Assembly: GCF_014637405.1 (NCBI RefSeq)
Contig: NZ_BMEY01000015.1
Coordinates: 33,737-97,736, forward strand
Reading direction: 5' to 3'
From: Ornithinibacillus halotolerans
GTDB taxonomy: Bacteria; Bacillota; Bacilli; Bacillales; Amphibacillaceae
DNA: 64,000 bases
The notes under the pieces are model-generated. The model was not told the origin of the DNA, made no database searches, and saw nothing but the letters and a program-made list of their open reading frames with translations. Below are positions 44,994 through 53,263 of the stretch, piece after piece. Within the stretch, counting starts at the first letter, position 1. The number at the start of each line of letters is the position of its first letter. A program made the position numbers and the translations under genes.

Positions 44994-45758
44994 CTAATGA
45001 TGATGTTTAAAGTAGAATTTATTTTCATTTTCCTCAAAAGGGTATATATTTAACTCTTTTGCTTCAGCGGCATTTTTCTCCAGTATTTCGGTTAGAAGGT
45101 CAGCTGGTGTTTTCCCTTCTGTTTCAATTCCTAGCTTATCAGCCGAGTCATACAATTTTGCTTCGTGCAGTTCCATCACAAGTTCACGATGTTTCTTACC
45201 TTCCGTATCAATATCATAGGCTTTTGCTTCTTTTTGAACGGCTGCCATTTTCACTTCTTTAAGAAGTTCTTTTAATTCTTTTCCTTCTGTATCAATTCCG
45301 AGTTCTTCAGCTTTTGAAGTTACTTTCAGTTCAAGAACTTCTTTAGCCAATTCTTCTGCTTCTTTACCTTCTGTTTCCACACCTAATTGTTTTGCCTCTT
45401 GTAAGACCTTTGCATGATGTAGCTCTTTCGCTAATTGCTTCCAATCCTTCCCCTCAGTTTCCACACCTAGTTCTTTTGCTGTTTTTTCCATCTTTGCTTC
45501 TTTAACTTCCATTGCTAGTTCTTTCAAATCTTTTCCTTCTGTTTTAATTCCTAATTCCTTTGCATAGTACTTAATCCATCCTTCATGCTTATGTATCCCA
45601 TTATCATCCTCTTTTGAATTCTTGTTTGATTTCTCTTCATCCTTTTTCTTAAAATCAAAAAATACTTCGTTATTTTCCACATCGCCAAACACCGTCGATA
45701 CTTGCCATGATCCCGCTAGTAAAACTGCTACAAATAGCAACATAATTTTTTCTTTCAT
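44994..45758 (-). CDS. Secreted protein with six 28-residue repeats
   Basis: A 254-residue exported protein. A signal peptide fits residues 1-25 (MKEKIMLLFVAVLLAGSWQV), followed by a Lys/Asp/Glu-rich stretch. From about residue 70 there are six repeats of 28 residues with consensus AKELGIETEGKDxKELA then KEVxEAK, alternating a helix and the LG(V/I)xTEGK turn, and then a truncated unit ending in KFYFKHHH. No catalytic motif. ATG 45758 has AAGGA upstream; the ATG six codons earlier lacks a site. A surface or stress role is possible but unproven. Confidence 0.8.
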   Translation of the reverse strand: MKEKIMLLFVAVLLAGSWQVSTVFGDVENNEVFFDFKKKDEEKSNKNSKEDDNGIHKHEGWIKYYAKELGIKTEGKDLKELAMEVKEAKMEKTAKELGVETEGKDWKQLAKELHHAKVLQEAKQLGVETEGKEAEELAKEVLELKVTSKAEELGIDTEGKELKELLKEVKMAAVQKEAKAYDIDTEGKKHRELVMELHEAKLYDSADKLGIETEGKTPADLLTEILEKNAAEAKELNIYPFEENENKFYFKHHH

Positions 45759-45908
45759 ATAATTCCTTCCTTTCATAAAATGTCTTTTACCATTTGTTAC
45801 TATTTCCCAAAATCTAAATTACATGAATCCTATCTAATTATTGTTCAGAAGGCATGGAACATTATATTTTCACTAGTCTAAATGTCATTTCTTTGTTAAT
45901 CTTAAATA

Positions 45909-45923
45909 TGGAAAGCGTTTCCT
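45909..45923 (+). promoter_or_regulatory. Weak cre-like site before the NDH-2 gene
   Basis: GGAAAGCGTTTCCT is a near palindrome that matches part of the CcpA cre consensus. It lies 67 bp before the ATG. Low confidence. Confidence 0.3.
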
Positions 45924-45989
45924 GGTTAAATTAATAAAATCCCTAAATCTAGCATTCTAGACTTCTACAGGGGATGGGGGTTATAGAAA

Positions 45990-47051
45990 ATGAGAAATGT
46001 GGTTATTTTAGGTGGCGGATACGGAGGAATAAAGGTTGCTCTTGGCCTGGTTGAAAAGAATTTACCAGAAGATGTAACTCTAACCATCGTAGACCGAAAT
46101 CCATATCAATCTTTAAAAACAGAATTTTATACAATTGCTGCAGGTACTGTTGCTGACAAAGATGTACGACAAAACTTTCCTAAGCATAGTCAGATTCAAT
46201 ATGTGTACGGGGAAGTAGATAAAGTAGATGTAGAACATCAACAAGTATTATTTCTAGACCGTAGTGAAACAGTTAGTTACGACTATTTAGTTGTTGCACT
46301 AGGATGTGAGGATAATTATCACGGTATAGAAGGGGCAGAACAATATACCGAAAGTGTACAAACATTTGCTAACGCTAGAAAAGCAGGACTTGCAGTCGGT
46401 AACTTAAAAGCAAATGGAAAAGTAACTATTGTTGGCGCTGGTTTAAGTGGAGTCGAAGTTGCTTCAGAAATTAGAGAGAGCCGTGAAGATCTTAATATTC
46501 GCTTATTAGATCGTGGAAACTCTGTTCTAAGGCCATTTGATCCGAAAATCCAAGGCTATGTAGCAGACTGGTTTAACAAAAATGATGTGGAAGTAATCCA
46601 CCATGCAAATGTAGAATACGTAGAAAAAGATGGGGTTTGTAACAATGGAGTATGTTATGTAAATGATGTGACCATTTGGACAGCAGGTGTACAACCATCT
46701 AGAATTGCGCGGGAACTTCCATATAAAAAGGACAATCAACAGAAGATCGTTGTTAATGAATATTTCCAAGTACCTGATGACCCTAAAGTTTATGTTATTG
46801 GAGATTGTGCATCTTCTATCCACTCTCCAAGTGCACAATTAGCAGGTTTACAAGGTGAACAGACTGCCGTTATTCTGCAGGCCATTTTAAGAAACCAAGA
46901 ACCAAAGAAACCAAGGGATATCCGTTTGAGAGGTACACTTGGTTCGCTTGGAAAAAATGACGGATTCGGAAATATGATGAAACAACCTTTAACTGGAATC
47001 GTACCAAGACTTGTTAAGTCAGGAGTACTTTGGTTAAACAAACGACATTAA
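45990..47051 (+). CDS. NAD(P)/FAD-dependent oxidoreductase, NDH-2-like (YutJ-like)
   Basis: A 353-residue pyridine nucleotide-disulfide oxidoreductase. VILGGGYGGIKVALGL is the FAD motif; KVTIVGAGLSGVEVASEI near 148 the NADH site; VYVIGDCASSIHSPSAQLAG the second FAD contact. Shorter than classic NDH-2 (about 400) and matching YutJ-like members in length. It lacks the C-terminal membrane-anchoring stretch of long NDH-2 enzymes. It may reduce quinone or another acceptor. Confidence 0.85.
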   Translation: MRNVVILGGGYGGIKVALGLVEKNLPEDVTLTIVDRNPYQSLKTEFYTIAAGTVADKDVRQNFPKHSQIQYVYGEVDKVDVEHQQVLFLDRSETVSYDYLVVALGCEDNYHGIEGAEQYTESVQTFANARKAGLAVGNLKANGKVTIVGAGLSGVEVASEIRESREDLNIRLLDRGNSVLRPFDPKIQGYVADWFNKNDVEVIHHANVEYVEKDGVCNNGVCYVNDVTIWTAGVQPSRIARELPYKKDNQQKIVVNEYFQVPDDPKVYVIGDCASSIHSPSAQLAGLQGEQTAVILQAILRNQEPKKPRDIRLRGTLGSLGKNDGFGNMMKQPLTGIVPRLVKSGVLWLNKRH

Positions 47052-47068
47052 TTAACTTTTCCACAACA

Positions 47069-47309
47069 ATAGAGGCTAAGACAATATTTTTCTAAATAGT
47101 AGAACCGAACTATACGATTTGGATGCAACTAACCCGCTCCGGAAATATACTTCGCTTTCCGCGGGCGGCTGCTGAGCCTCCTCGTGCTAACGCACTGCGG
47201 GGTCTCACCTATGCCTTTCCTCCCGCAGGAGTCTACGTATATTTCCGGAGCTAATGTATCGTATTGTTCGGCTTTAAAATTAGAAATTTAGTTTTGTCCC
47301 AACCTCTAT
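47069..47309. repeat. Structured intergenic element, copy 2, inside a larger palindrome
   Basis: Outer arms ATAGAGG (47069-47075) and CCTCTAT (47303-47309); middle arms CCGAAC (47105-47110) and GTTCGG (47266-47271); inner 15-bp arms GCTCCGGAAATATAC (47136-47150) and GTATATTTCCGGAGC (47237-47251). The core between them matches copy 1 at 8087-8174 and has TCCGCGGG pairing with CCCGCAGGA, and GTGC-TAAC-GCAC. GGGACAAAAC near the right end recurs at 63873-63892. No coding potential. Confidence 0.88.
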
Positions 47310-47314
47310 AATGA

Positions 47315-48064
47315 TTATCCACCCTTCTTCTCTTTCTTCTCATTCCCTATGAGTAATCCTATTGGTTTATCTGACTTGGTAAAAAATTTATATAATACGG
47401 ATGAAGTAAGTTTAACACTTTCCTCAATTTTCTCTGCAATAAAACTAGTGCGCTCAAATATAATAGAACGAATATGGTTTAATTCACGATTGTTTTTCTC
47501 AAGAATTGCATCCTGTTTTTCCAGATGATTAATTACTTTATCCTGTTTTTCGTTGGTGTGAACTGCTTGCTCAAGTAATGTTTCTTGACCATTTACAAGG
47601 GTCTCTACTTTACTATTAACCTGTTGATTCATCGAGAAAAATTCCTCTACTTGCTGCATCATTAATTGATTGGACTCATGGATCCGATTAATTTCTTGTA
47701 AAATCTCTTCATTAACTTCGCTATTTGATTGCACTATTCGATGAAGTTCTTGATTATTTTGCTTTAACAACTTAATCCACCCCCTCATCTCCTTCTCAAA
47801 TTCTTGATGCTTTTGTTCACTTTGTTTAATAACTTCTATATCATGCTTAACTTCCTGCCAACGATTTTCGTCATTATGTCGATGCTTTTGGAGTGATATT
47901 TTAAAGTTTTTCATCGACTGATGAAATGAATCATTTAGTTTATTTTGATTTTCTATTAGTTCCTTTAAATAATTTGTCTCGTAATAGGATTGATTAGGCT
48001 CTTTTATAGAAGCATTATTTTTGAACACTGTTGGATGTAATTTTTTATTAATAAATAAACTCAT
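47315..48064 (-). CDS. Coiled-coil hypothetical protein
   Basis: A 249-residue, highly charged protein that is almost entirely predicted coiled coil from about residue 25 to 205 (KLNDSFHQSMKNFKISLQK, QLMMQQVEEFFSMNQQV, KQDKVINHLEKQDAILEKN). No signal peptide or membrane span; the C-terminus is basic (KKEKKGG). It resembles cytoskeletal or structural coiled-coil proteins, but I cannot name a family. GGGGAGAG precedes the ATG. It stands alone beside the structured element. Confidence 0.75.
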   Translation of the reverse strand: MSLFINKKLHPTVFKNNASIKEPNQSYYETNYLKELIENQNKLNDSFHQSMKNFKISLQKHRHNDENRWQEVKHDIEVIKQSEQKHQEFEKEMRGWIKLLKQNNQELHRIVQSNSEVNEEILQEINRIHESNQLMMQQVEEFFSMNQQVNSKVETLVNGQETLLEQAVHTNEKQDKVINHLEKQDAILEKNNRELNHIRSIIFERTSFIAEKIEESVKLTSSVLYKFFTKSDKPIGLLIGNEKKEKKGG

Positions 48065-48323
48065 GGGTACTCTCCCCTTTATGCCCTATAAGTTACAGTA
48101 CTTTATTCTATGCGTTAGGTAAGAACACTGGGACGATTTCATAAAAAACAAGGTGAATTCTCTTAATATTTCGCACAAATATTTCTGAAAATACCAAATA
48201 ACTGATATAATTTAAAAGTATAAGTATAATTTTTTCCCCTATCCGTTTCAAGGTAGTTATCCTTTTTCGCTCTTATATCTATTTTGCTTTTTGTTTCTAT
48301 GATCAAACGAAAGGTGGTTTTAT

Positions 48324-49016
48324 ATGGACAATATTAGAGAAACAATTAAAGAAGTAATTATGTCTATTGTTCCAATAACAATAATTATTACAATTCTACA
48401 ATTCACTTTAATATGGCTCCCAATGGAAACATTTCTTCAATTTTTAATTGGTGCATTTATGGTTGGACTTGGACTTATTTTATTCTTATTAGGAGTAAAT
48501 GTTGGATTACAGCCTGTTGGTGAATTAATTGGCTCAGCATTATCTAAAACAAAAAAGGTATGGATGATTGTCTTATTTGGATTTATTTTAGGGGTGGTTG
48601 TAACAATTGCAGAGCCTGATGTGAGAGTACTTGGAACCCAAGTTGATAGTGTGTCAGGTGGGTCAATTCCACAATCGATATTAATATTATCTGTAGCATT
48701 AGGTGTAGGGATTTTTGTTGCACTTGCCATGCTTCGTATCATTCTAAATATAAATATTGTTTATTTATTAATAGTTGGGTATACCATAGCGTTTATCCTT
48801 GCTCTGTTTACACCAGCCACATTTGTGCCCATTTCATTTGATTCTGGTGGGGTTACTACTGGGCCCTTAACTGTACCATTTATTTTGGCATTAGGAGTTG
48901 GTGTTGCTACAGTTATTCGAGGGAAGTCATCATCTAGTGACGGGTTTGGCTTAGTCGCTCTTGCTTCCATAGGACCAATTATTTCGGTTCTACTGCTAGG
49001 GGTGATTTACGGATGA
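48324..49016 (+). CDS. DUF1538 membrane protein, first of a pair
   Basis: A 230-residue polytopic membrane protein with about six hydrophobic segments. Conserved pieces are VTIAEPDVRVLGTQVDSVSGG and ISFDSGGVTTGPLTVPF, both repeated in the next gene. DUF1538 proteins are presumed transporters of unknown substrate. Its stop overlaps the next ATG (ATGA). The pair together gives the two-halved architecture that some species fuse into one chain. Confidence 0.88.
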   Translation: MDNIRETIKEVIMSIVPITIIITILQFTLIWLPMETFLQFLIGAFMVGLGLILFLLGVNVGLQPVGELIGSALSKTKKVWMIVLFGFILGVVVTIAEPDVRVLGTQVDSVSGGSIPQSILILSVALGVGIFVALAMLRIILNINIVYLLIVGYTIAFILALFTPATFVPISFDSGGVTTGPLTVPFILALGVGVATVIRGKSSSSDGFGLVALASIGPIISVLLLGVIYG

Positions 49017-49783
49017 GCTTGCATATTTTTGAAGGTTTCTCTGATGTTTTGTTGGAAGTATTGAGTGCGCTTACACCATTAGCTATTCTGTTTCTGTTCT
49101 TTCAGATAATATTTTTAAAACTTCCTATGCGTCGTATATTTGATATTGGTGTAGGTTTTCTATTAACCTTCCTCGGTTTATCCATATTCTTACAAGGTGT
49201 ACATATAGGATTTTTACCTGTCGGAGAGATTATGGGACAAAAGTTAGGTTCACTATCTTATAAGTGGATTTTATTACCGGTTGGATTTGTCATTGGATTT
49301 TTCGTCGTCTATGCTGAACCTGCTGTCGCAGTATTAACGAAACAGGTGGAAAAAGTATCTGGTGGATACATTCCAGGAAAGATCCTCTTATACACATTGT
49401 CAATTGGAGTTGGTCTTGCAATTGTTTGTGCCTTCATTCGAATTTTCTTAGGCATTTCCCTATGGTATTTTATTGTTCCTGGTTATATAATAGCCTTAAT
49501 TATGGTTAAGTTTTCCTCTAAGACATTTACATCCATCGCTTTTGATTCTGGCGGTGTTGCAACTGGACCGATGACTGCAACTTTCTTATTAGCTTTATTT
49601 GTTGGCGTTGCTGGCGTGACAGATGGAAGAGATCCTCTACTTGACGGTTTTGGTATGGTTGCTCTTGTTGCACTGGCACCAATCTTAAGTGTTCTGACCC
49701 TTGGAATTTTATATGGTAGGAAGGAGAAGAAACAAAATGCCCAAAATGAGGCTGAATCAAAAGCTTATTATCACGATCGTTAA
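49013..49783 (+). CDS. DUF1538 membrane protein, second of a pair
   Basis: A 256-residue polytopic membrane protein homologous to its neighbour: VVYAEPAVAVLTKQVEKVSGG and IAFDSGGVATGPMTATF. It has a longer N-terminal segment and a basic C-terminus (GRKEKKQN). The PII-like gene starts 47 bp before its end in another frame, so expression of all three is tightly linked. An inverted or hetero-dimeric transporter is plausible. Confidence 0.88.
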   Translation: MSLHIFEGFSDVLLEVLSALTPLAILFLFFQIIFLKLPMRRIFDIGVGFLLTFLGLSIFLQGVHIGFLPVGEIMGQKLGSLSYKWILLPVGFVIGFFVVYAEPAVAVLTKQVEKVSGGYIPGKILLYTLSIGVGLAIVCAFIRIFLGISLWYFIVPGYIIALIMVKFSSKTFTSIAFDSGGVATGPMTATFLLALFVGVAGVTDGRDPLLDGFGMVALVALAPILSVLTLGILYGRKEKKQNAQNEAESKAYYHDR

Positions 49784-50474
49784 AAAGGAAAAAGCAAAAA
49801 AGATTGTTCAAGCTTCCAAAAAGGCAGGCGCCAGAGGGGGAACAACTCTTTTAGGAAATGGATTTCGCGCGGATGAAAAAATGCGCTTTATGGGAATACC
49901 TGTTGAACGAGAACGCGAAATTATTTTAACGCTTGTTACGGAAGATATTTATCAAAACGTATTAAATACCATTATTACAACAGCAAAATTAAAAGAAAAG
50001 AAACAGGGTATCGCATTTGTCATTAACACAAAACAAGTAACTGGAATTTGTCATATGCTCGGATTAGAAACAGAATATGAAACAGAAGTTAAGGAGGGTT
50101 CAATCACGATGAATGAGGAGAAAGTTCTTTATGATTTAATTGTTACTATTGTTAATAAAGGGGATTCAGACAAAGTGATTGATGCCTCAAAAAGAGCTGG
50201 AGCTGAAGGCGGTACGATTATAAATGGTCGTGGAACCGGTATTCATGAGCAGGCAAAACTCTTCAATATTCTTATTGAACCAGAAAAAGAAGTAATTTTG
50301 ACGCTTATTTCAAGAGATAAAACATCTACAGTCCTTGATGCAATTAATAAAGATGCGGAGTTAAATACGCCTGGAAAAGGGATTGCTTTTGTATTAGAAG
50401 TGGAAAAGACGGTTGGGATTAACCATATATTAAACAGTATGGTTAGCGAAAAAATGAATGAGAGTAAAGAATAA
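49737..50474 (+). CDS. Tandem PII-like signalling protein
   Basis: A 245-residue protein made of two PII-like halves of about 115 residues. Each starts with the same pattern: KLIITIVKKEKAKKIVQ plus KKAGARGGTTLLGNG, and DLIVTIVNKGDSDKVI plus KRAGAEGGTIINGRG; each ends with an IAFV-x-E/N strand. PII proteins bind nucleotides or metabolites and often gate transporters. ATG 49737 follows GGAAGGAG and overlaps the second DUF1538 gene. Ligand unknown. Confidence 0.87.
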   Translation: MPKMRLNQKLIITIVKKEKAKKIVQASKKAGARGGTTLLGNGFRADEKMRFMGIPVEREREIILTLVTEDIYQNVLNTIITTAKLKEKKQGIAFVINTKQVTGICHMLGLETEYETEVKEGSITMNEEKVLYDLIVTIVNKGDSDKVIDASKRAGAEGGTIINGRGTGIHEQAKLFNILIEPEKEVILTLISRDKTSTVLDAINKDAELNTPGKGIAFVLEVEKTVGINHILNSMVSEKMNESKE

Positions 50475-50477
50475 TAT

Positions 50478-50514
50478 AAAGGCATTCGCAATATAAATGC
50501 GAATGCCTTTTTTT
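50478..50514 (+). terminator. Terminator after the DUF1538/PII operon
   Basis: AAAGGCATTCGCA / TGCGAATGCCTTT, 7-base loop, T-run. Confidence 0.94.
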
Positions 50515-50515
50515 A

Positions 50516-50662
50516 CTAATCCTTACGATTCAAGTATTCATCTGGTTTTCCATCTCCATGAGCCGAACTATTTTTAAATTGACTCTTTCTACCGTTACGA
50601 TGTTCGCCATGATTTCTATTCTCTTTAAACATATTATTAAATTCCTTTTCTTTATTTACCAT
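50516..50662 (-). CDS. 48-residue hydrophilic small protein
   Basis: A short frame beginning MVNKEKEFNNMFKENRNHG and ending DEYLNRKD, rich in Asn, Lys, Glu, His and Gly. GGAGG sits about ten bases upstream of the ATG. No hydrophobic segment. Its stop abuts the terminator of the convergent PII operon. It might be a small spore or intrinsically disordered protein; I do not recognise it. Confidence 0.6.
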   Translation of the reverse strand: MVNKEKEFNNMFKENRNHGEHRNGRKSQFKNSSAHGDGKPDEYLNRKD

Positions 50663-50773
50663 TTTTCATCGCCTCCTCGTGTTAGTTTTTGAACATATGG
50701 GAAACTTATACATAGTGCTCGTTCTTTACGTTTTAAGAGGCAATGAAAATCTAAATCGTTTAAAACTTTAACT

Positions 50774-52471
50774 TTAGTATTCCAAAACAGGATTAGTGTT
50801 AACAGTAACAATTCCCTTTCCAAGTTCCTCGGCAACACTCCTACCAGCAACACGTCCTGAGAATAAGCATCCTCCAAGGAAGGTCCCTTCTAACGCTCTA
50901 TACCCATGAGCACCACCACCACCAAAGCCAGCTACTTCTCCTGCAGCATATAAGCCTGGAATAGGTTGACCATTATCACCTAACACTCTTGCAGACAAAT
51001 CTGTTTGAAGACCGCCTAATGTTTTTCGGCTTAATATATTTAATCGAACAGCAATTAATGGTCCATTTTGGGGATCAAGTATTTTATGAGGGGAAGCAAC
51101 ACGTATTAACTTATCACCTCGATAATGCCTTGCACCACGTAATGCTGTTATTTGTAGATCCTTTGTAAACTTGTTCTCCATCTCCCTATCCCTGGCGGCA
51201 ATCTGTTCTTCTATTTTTTCCAGATGTAACAAATTTTCTCCCGTTAATTCATTCATCCCTTTTACCAATTCAGATAGTGAATTAGCTACTATAAAATCTT
51301 CACCTTTATCCATAAATGCTTTAACAGGTGCTGGTGGACCAGGGAGTATCCTTGATAATAACTTACGAATGCTTTTTTCTGTTAAATCAGGATTTTGCTC
51401 TGAGCCAGATAAGGCAAATTCTTTTTCAATAATTTTCTCCGTTAAAATATACCAAGAATAATCATAACCTGACTTCATAATAGCTTCCAATGTCCCTAGT
51501 GTATCAAAGCCCGGAAAATTTGGTGCCCCAAAACGATTCCCTACTGCATCAAGCCAAATGGAGGATGGGCCTGGTAAAATCCGAATGCCATGTGCTGGCC
51601 AAATGGGATTCCAGTTTTTAATTCCTTCTGTGTAATGCCACATACGATCTCTGTTAACGATTTGGCCACCAGCCTGTTCCGTAATGGCTAGCATCCTTCC
51701 ATCCACATGAGCTGGAACACCTGATATCATATTTTTCGGAGGAACTCCCAATCGACTCGGCCAGTTTTTACGAATAAGTTCAAAATTAGCCCCTATTCCT
51801 CCACTTGCAACTATAACTGCCTCCGCTTCATAAGAAAACTCACCAATAATCTTTCTAGAGCTTTCCTCTCCTCGCGCTACATCACTAGGCTCCAATATTG
51901 AGCCACGAACACCAGCTACCCTATTAACTTCCTGAATTAACGAATCCACTTGGTGCCTAGGAAGGTATTCCACTAATCCATTATTTATATACTCCCTGAC
52001 TTTTTTCTCAAACGGACTTACTACTCCTGGCCCAGTTCCCCATACAATGTGAAATCTCGGAACAGAATTGCCATGCCCATCCGCTAGATAGCCACCACGT
52101 TCTGCCCAACCGACAACAGGAAAAAACCGAATTCCTAAACTTCTTAACCAATCTCTTTTTTCTCCAGCAGCAAATTCAACATACGCACGAGCCCACTTTT
52201 TGCCCCAATAATCTTCATCTTCTTCGCGGTCAAAACCCGCTGTTCCTAACCAGTCCTGCCAGGCTAAATCTAAAGAATCCTTAATACCCATACGACGTTG
52301 TTCTGGAGAATCCACTAGAAATAAGCCCCCAAACGACCACCAAGCTTGTCCACCTAAAGCTGATTCTGGCTCTTGATCAAGTAATAGCACCTTTTTTCCT
52401 GCATCGGCTAACTCTGTAGTTGCAACTAACCCGGCAAGACCAGCTCCAACCACGATACAGTCATACTTCAT
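50774..52471 (-). CDS. FAD-binding dehydrogenase (fumarate reductase / ketosteroid dehydrogenase-like)
   Basis: A 565-residue flavoprotein. VVGAGLAGLVATTELADAG binds the FAD ADP moiety; VIVASGGIGANFELI and GLYAAGEVAGFGGGGAHGYR complete the site. It belongs to the FAD-binding-2 dehydrogenases common in Bacillales but with no established substrate. No signal peptide or heme motif, so it is probably cytosolic. GGGGAAATC precedes the ATG. Stands alone. Confidence 0.85.
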   Translation of the reverse strand: MKYDCIVVGAGLAGLVATTELADAGKKVLLLDQEPESALGGQAWWSFGGLFLVDSPEQRRMGIKDSLDLAWQDWLGTAGFDREEDEDYWGKKWARAYVEFAAGEKRDWLRSLGIRFFPVVGWAERGGYLADGHGNSVPRFHIVWGTGPGVVSPFEKKVREYINNGLVEYLPRHQVDSLIQEVNRVAGVRGSILEPSDVARGEESSRKIIGEFSYEAEAVIVASGGIGANFELIRKNWPSRLGVPPKNMISGVPAHVDGRMLAITEQAGGQIVNRDRMWHYTEGIKNWNPIWPAHGIRILPGPSSIWLDAVGNRFGAPNFPGFDTLGTLEAIMKSGYDYSWYILTEKIIEKEFALSGSEQNPDLTEKSIRKLLSRILPGPPAPVKAFMDKGEDFIVANSLSELVKGMNELTGENLLHLEKIEEQIAARDREMENKFTKDLQITALRGARHYRGDKLIRVASPHKILDPQNGPLIAVRLNILSRKTLGGLQTDLSARVLGDNGQPIPGLYAAGEVAGFGGGGAHGYRALEGTFLGGCLFSGRVAGRSVAEELGKGIVTVNTNPVLEY

Positions 52472-52609
52472 TTGATTTCCCCCTTTAAATCAACTGCAAC
52501 ATCTTTCCTTCAGTATATTAAATTAGCCACGCATATTACAATAATATTGGGAAAATTGTAAACATAATTACAACCTTTTCCAGTTGTGATAGACTACAAT
52601 TAGAAAACA

Positions 52610-52636
52610 TGAAACATCTCGTTAAATCATTCCGTC
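52610..52636 (+). promoter_or_regulatory. Strong candidate ECF promoter before the second sigma gene
   Basis: TGAAAC (52610-52615), 17-bp spacer, CGTC (52633-52636), followed by TTATA as before the first sigma gene. It matches the SigM/SigW-type consensus. Autoregulation is inferred. Confidence 0.7.
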
Positions 52637-52669
52637 TTATAAACGATTAGGTAGTTAGGAGGAAATAGA

Positions 52670-53263
52670 GTGGGCCACTCGAAAGCTTTCCATCCTTCAT
52701 ACGACAAAGAGGGCATAAAGGAACTGCAGTCCAATCCAGCCCTCGCCATTGAAAAAATTATGGATATGTATGGAGATGAAATAAAACGACTAGTATTTGC
52801 ATACTTAAAAAATGCAGCAGATACAGATGATGTTACACAAGAGGTATTCGTAACAATTTACCAGAAGTTAAATACATTTCAAGGAAATTCAACATTAAAG
52901 AGTTGGATTTACTCTATTGCTATTAATAAATGTAAGGACTATTTAAGAAGTTGGCATGCCCGTAATAAGCGGTTGCGAGAAAAACTAATCACCTCATCTC
53001 ATACACAAAAGAAAGAAGAAATAACTCCGGAAGAATTGACACTTCAGAAGGATCATTCGAGTGAATTACTTCAAACGGTTATGAATTTACCGATCAAATA
53101 TCGTGAAGTAATCATCTTATTTTATTTTAAAGACCTTAGCACGAAAGAAATAAGTGAGGTATTGAACATGAACGAAGCGACTGTTCGTACAAGACTAAAC
53201 CGAGGTCGGTTAAAATTGAAAGATAGCTTATCTGCTGAAAAAGGTGGTGTCAACCATGGATAA
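52670..53263 (+). CDS. ECF-type RNA polymerase sigma factor, second system
   Basis: A 197-residue sigma factor. Region 2: EIKRLVFAYLKNAADTDDVTQ plus EVFVTIYQKLNTFQG; region 4: LPIKYREVIILFYFKDLSTKEI plus NEATVRTRLNRGRLKLKD. GTG start seven bases after TAGGAGG. Overlaps the next gene by 8 bp. It belongs to the SigW/SigV-like group; I do not assign a name. Confidence 0.92.
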   Translation: MGHSKAFHPSYDKEGIKELQSNPALAIEKIMDMYGDEIKRLVFAYLKNAADTDDVTQEVFVTIYQKLNTFQGNSTLKSWIYSIAINKCKDYLRSWHARNKRLREKLITSSHTQKKEEITPEELTLQKDHSSELLQTVMNLPIKYREVIILFYFKDLSTKEISEVLNMNEATVRTRLNRGRLKLKDSLSAEKGGVNHG

